Shown: one piece after another, positions 50,201-53,200 of the stretch
Layout: the number at the start of each line of letters is the position of its first letter
Position numbering within the stretch: position 1 is the stretch's first letter
Source: Symsagittifera roscoffensis
Lineage: Eukaryota; Xenacoelomorpha; Acoela; Convolutidae
NCBI RefSeq assembly: GCF_963678635.1
Contig: NC_087067.1
Coordinates: 32,028,401-32,092,400, forward strand
DNA: 64,000 bases
Direction of reading: 5' to 3'
Made by a program: the position numbers and the translations under genes
Notes under the pieces: generated by a model
Seen by the model: only the letters and a program-made list of their open reading frames with translations
Database searches by the model: none
What the model was told of the DNA's origin: nothing

Positions 50201-53200
50201 CCTTCGCAATGCACGCAGCAATGATTTTTCCACACTTATTACTGTGCAAAACAAAGTCCGAAATTGATGGATCTTTTTCCAAAACAATAGCAAGGCGACT
50301 TAAGCAATGGCAAGACGGAGACCTGGATGGACTATATAATGAAGGCAAGGCGCTGCAAATGCGCTTGTTGAAAGGAAGTAGAAGAAAAACTGAAACTGAA
50401 GCACAACAGTTCAACAAACTAATGAGTACTGGAAAAATATCAAGCGCAATTGCAAAACTAACAGACACATCTAAAGGCGTTCTTTCGCTCGACGAGATTG
50501 TCAAAGGTAAGACAGTAGAACAGACTCTCATAGAGAAACACCCACAATCTAAACCAATTGATGAGAACTATATTACACCAGTCTCAGACGAAACAATTCC
50601 TTTCCACCCATCGATATTTGATCAGATAAACGGTCAACATATCAAGAAGGCAGCCATGAGAACGCACGGATCGCATGGACCATCTGGCCTCGATGCAAAT
50701 GAATGGAGACGTATTCTAACACACTTCGGGCAACAATCAGTTGAAATTTCAAAAACAATTGCTAAAATTGCCAAAAAATTGGCCACAGAAGAACTAGATC
50801 CAGAACTAATGGAACCATATAACGCATGCAGATTAATACCCTTAGATAAGAATCCAGGGGTAAGACCCATAGGCATAGGAGAAGTTATGCGTAGGATAAT
50901 AGGGCGAACAATAACTAAATGCCTAAAAACGAACTCATGTCGCTCGGTTCAAACTACCAACTCTGCCTAGGACAAAAATGTGGCATTGAATATGCGATCC
51001 ACACGCTAAGAGATCAATACAGCAAAACTTCCGCCGATGCTGTTCTACTGATAGATGCCGAAAACGCTTTCAACTCGCTGAACCGAAAGCTGGCATTAAA
51101 AAAACATCGAAAATACCTGCCCTTCCCTTTTAACAGCGATTAAGAACTCCAATCCATCTAAGCTAAAAAAAACAATCTACTCTCAAGAAGGGACAACCCA
51201 GGGGGATCCACTAGCAATGGCAATTTACGGTCTAGCCATAATACCCCTCATAAAACTTTTATCAGTAGACGATGTAACCCAGAAATGGTACGCAGACGAC
51301 CGAAACGCAGTCGGTAAATTAAGCAATCTACGAACCGTCCTCGATAAAATTGTATCACTGGGTAAATTTTTCGGCAACCACGTGAAAGCATCCAAATGCC
51401 AACTCATTGTCGAGGATGAAAAACTCGGTGAAGCTCAGCAAATCTTCGCAAATACAGGAATCACTATAAAAGCAGGAGCCCGAGTGCTTGGTTCAGTTAT
51501 AGGAACAGAATCTGAATGTAAAAAGTTCCTGGAATTTCAACAGAATGAGCAAATCAAAATTTTGAAAAAACTAACGAAAATCGCTGAAACCTCCCCTCAA
51601 AACGTTTATGCCTGCTATACTAAAGGAGTTCAAGAAAAGCTTTCATTTCTTGCCAGAACAACGCCTAACACTATGGAAAACTTAGAAATATGTGAAAGTA
51701 TTATCAAAGAACAATTATTACCTAACCTAGTCGGTAAAGACACTTTAAACCCCCAATTCCGTGAGATATCTTCCTTACCCCTTAAAATGGGCGGACTTAA
51801 CATCAAGCTGCCATCCGATCATGAAAGCTACCTAGAATGGTCTAAGGAAACATCGCTAGTACTGGAATTTCAAGATCCTATTACAGCAGTAACACAGCAA
51901 GAAAAAATATGTACGAAAATCAAAAAATTGAAAACTGATAGAACAAATTGAAAAAAACAAACCTCATTAACTCCTTAAATGAAACAGATAAATACGCAAT
52001 CGACCTGGCCTCTGAAAAGGGAGCCTCTAACTGGCTCAATGCTCTACCACTGAGCAGATACAACTTCAACCTGAATAAATCAGAGTTCAGAGATGGTATT
52101 TACTTAAGATACGGATGGGAACCAACCCAAACCCCACTCACATGTGCATGTGGTGCTGATTTTAACTTGACACATGCGCTTCACTGTGCAAAGGGTGGTT
52201 ACACACACATCAGACACAATGAAATTAGCGACACATTCGCCTACCTCATGAACGAGGTTTGCCATGACGTCGAGATTGAGCCGAAACTTCAGCCGTTGCA
52301 AGGCGAAAGCTTTGTCAACAATTCAACCACAACTGAAGATGAGGCACGACTTGACATTAAGGCAAACGGACTCTGGGGTTCACGATTCAGCCGCGCTTTC
52401 TTTGATGTGAAAATTTTCAACCCCCATGCCAAAACATCGCGAAAACTGCATAAGGATGCATACAAATACCACGAAACGCTGAAGAACTCCAAATATCAGC
52501 AAAGAATTTTAAACGTAGAGCAGAGTAGCTTCTGGCCGCTAATTTTTGGATGCACTGGTGGCGCTGCTCCAACAACCACGCGGACGATGCAGCGATTGGC
52601 CGAAAAACTAAGTGAAAAAAGACAAGAAAGCTATCCAGAATCTATAAACTACATAAGAACTAAAATAAGCTTCGCGCTCCTGAGGAGCTCTATACTTTGT
52701 ATAAGGGGGTGCAGATCGCTACGCAAAGTTCAATTTATCGACAATAATTTATCGACAACATAAGCGCTATTGTAGAGGAAGGACGGCTAAGATAAATTAA
52801 CATTACGACGATGCATTTAATGCTGATTTATGAATTCATTGCTGATATATATGCATTTTTATATCGCTGGTATGGCCCTATCCAGCTTGTGCACTTACCG
52901 TAACTAAACGGAAGGGCCCTTTTTGTAATTTAGTTTTTTTTTTCAAATTAAAATCGATACGGGTTACGTTTCTTCAATAAGAACACGCAACTCGACACGA
53001 GAAAATATACTACTAAGGTATCTTCCTCTAGAAGTGAAAATCCTCTAGAAGTGCAGATCTTGTGGTCAAAATTGTTTACGGGAAAGAACCTAGTACCCGG
53101 TTGCAATGGTATCTTACCCGGTTGCTAGTACCTAGTACTCTTAAGTTGAAGTGAGAAAAAATATTGACCTTATGTAAACCACAGCCATATGGTGTGTCTC

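Larger units (their letters stand above)
48880..52945 (+). mobile_element. LINE A: SGNH ORF plus RT with CCHC and PD-(D/E)XK-like nuclease
   Basis: A nearly full-length copy: SGNH-hydrolase ORF (49165-49701), a 24-base gap, then one long RT protein spread over three frames (49726-52763) and a 3' UTR to about 52945. The UTR ends near an AAGGGCCCTTTTT palindrome. The endonuclease is C-terminal and restriction-like, as in early-branching LINEs (R2, NeSL, CRE and relatives), and no APE domain is present. It has one premature stop and three frameshifts, so it is young compared with LINE D and the 45-48 kb copy. The left boundary is uncertain. It is antisense to the C5orf34-like gene in intron 1. 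Confidence 0.8.
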
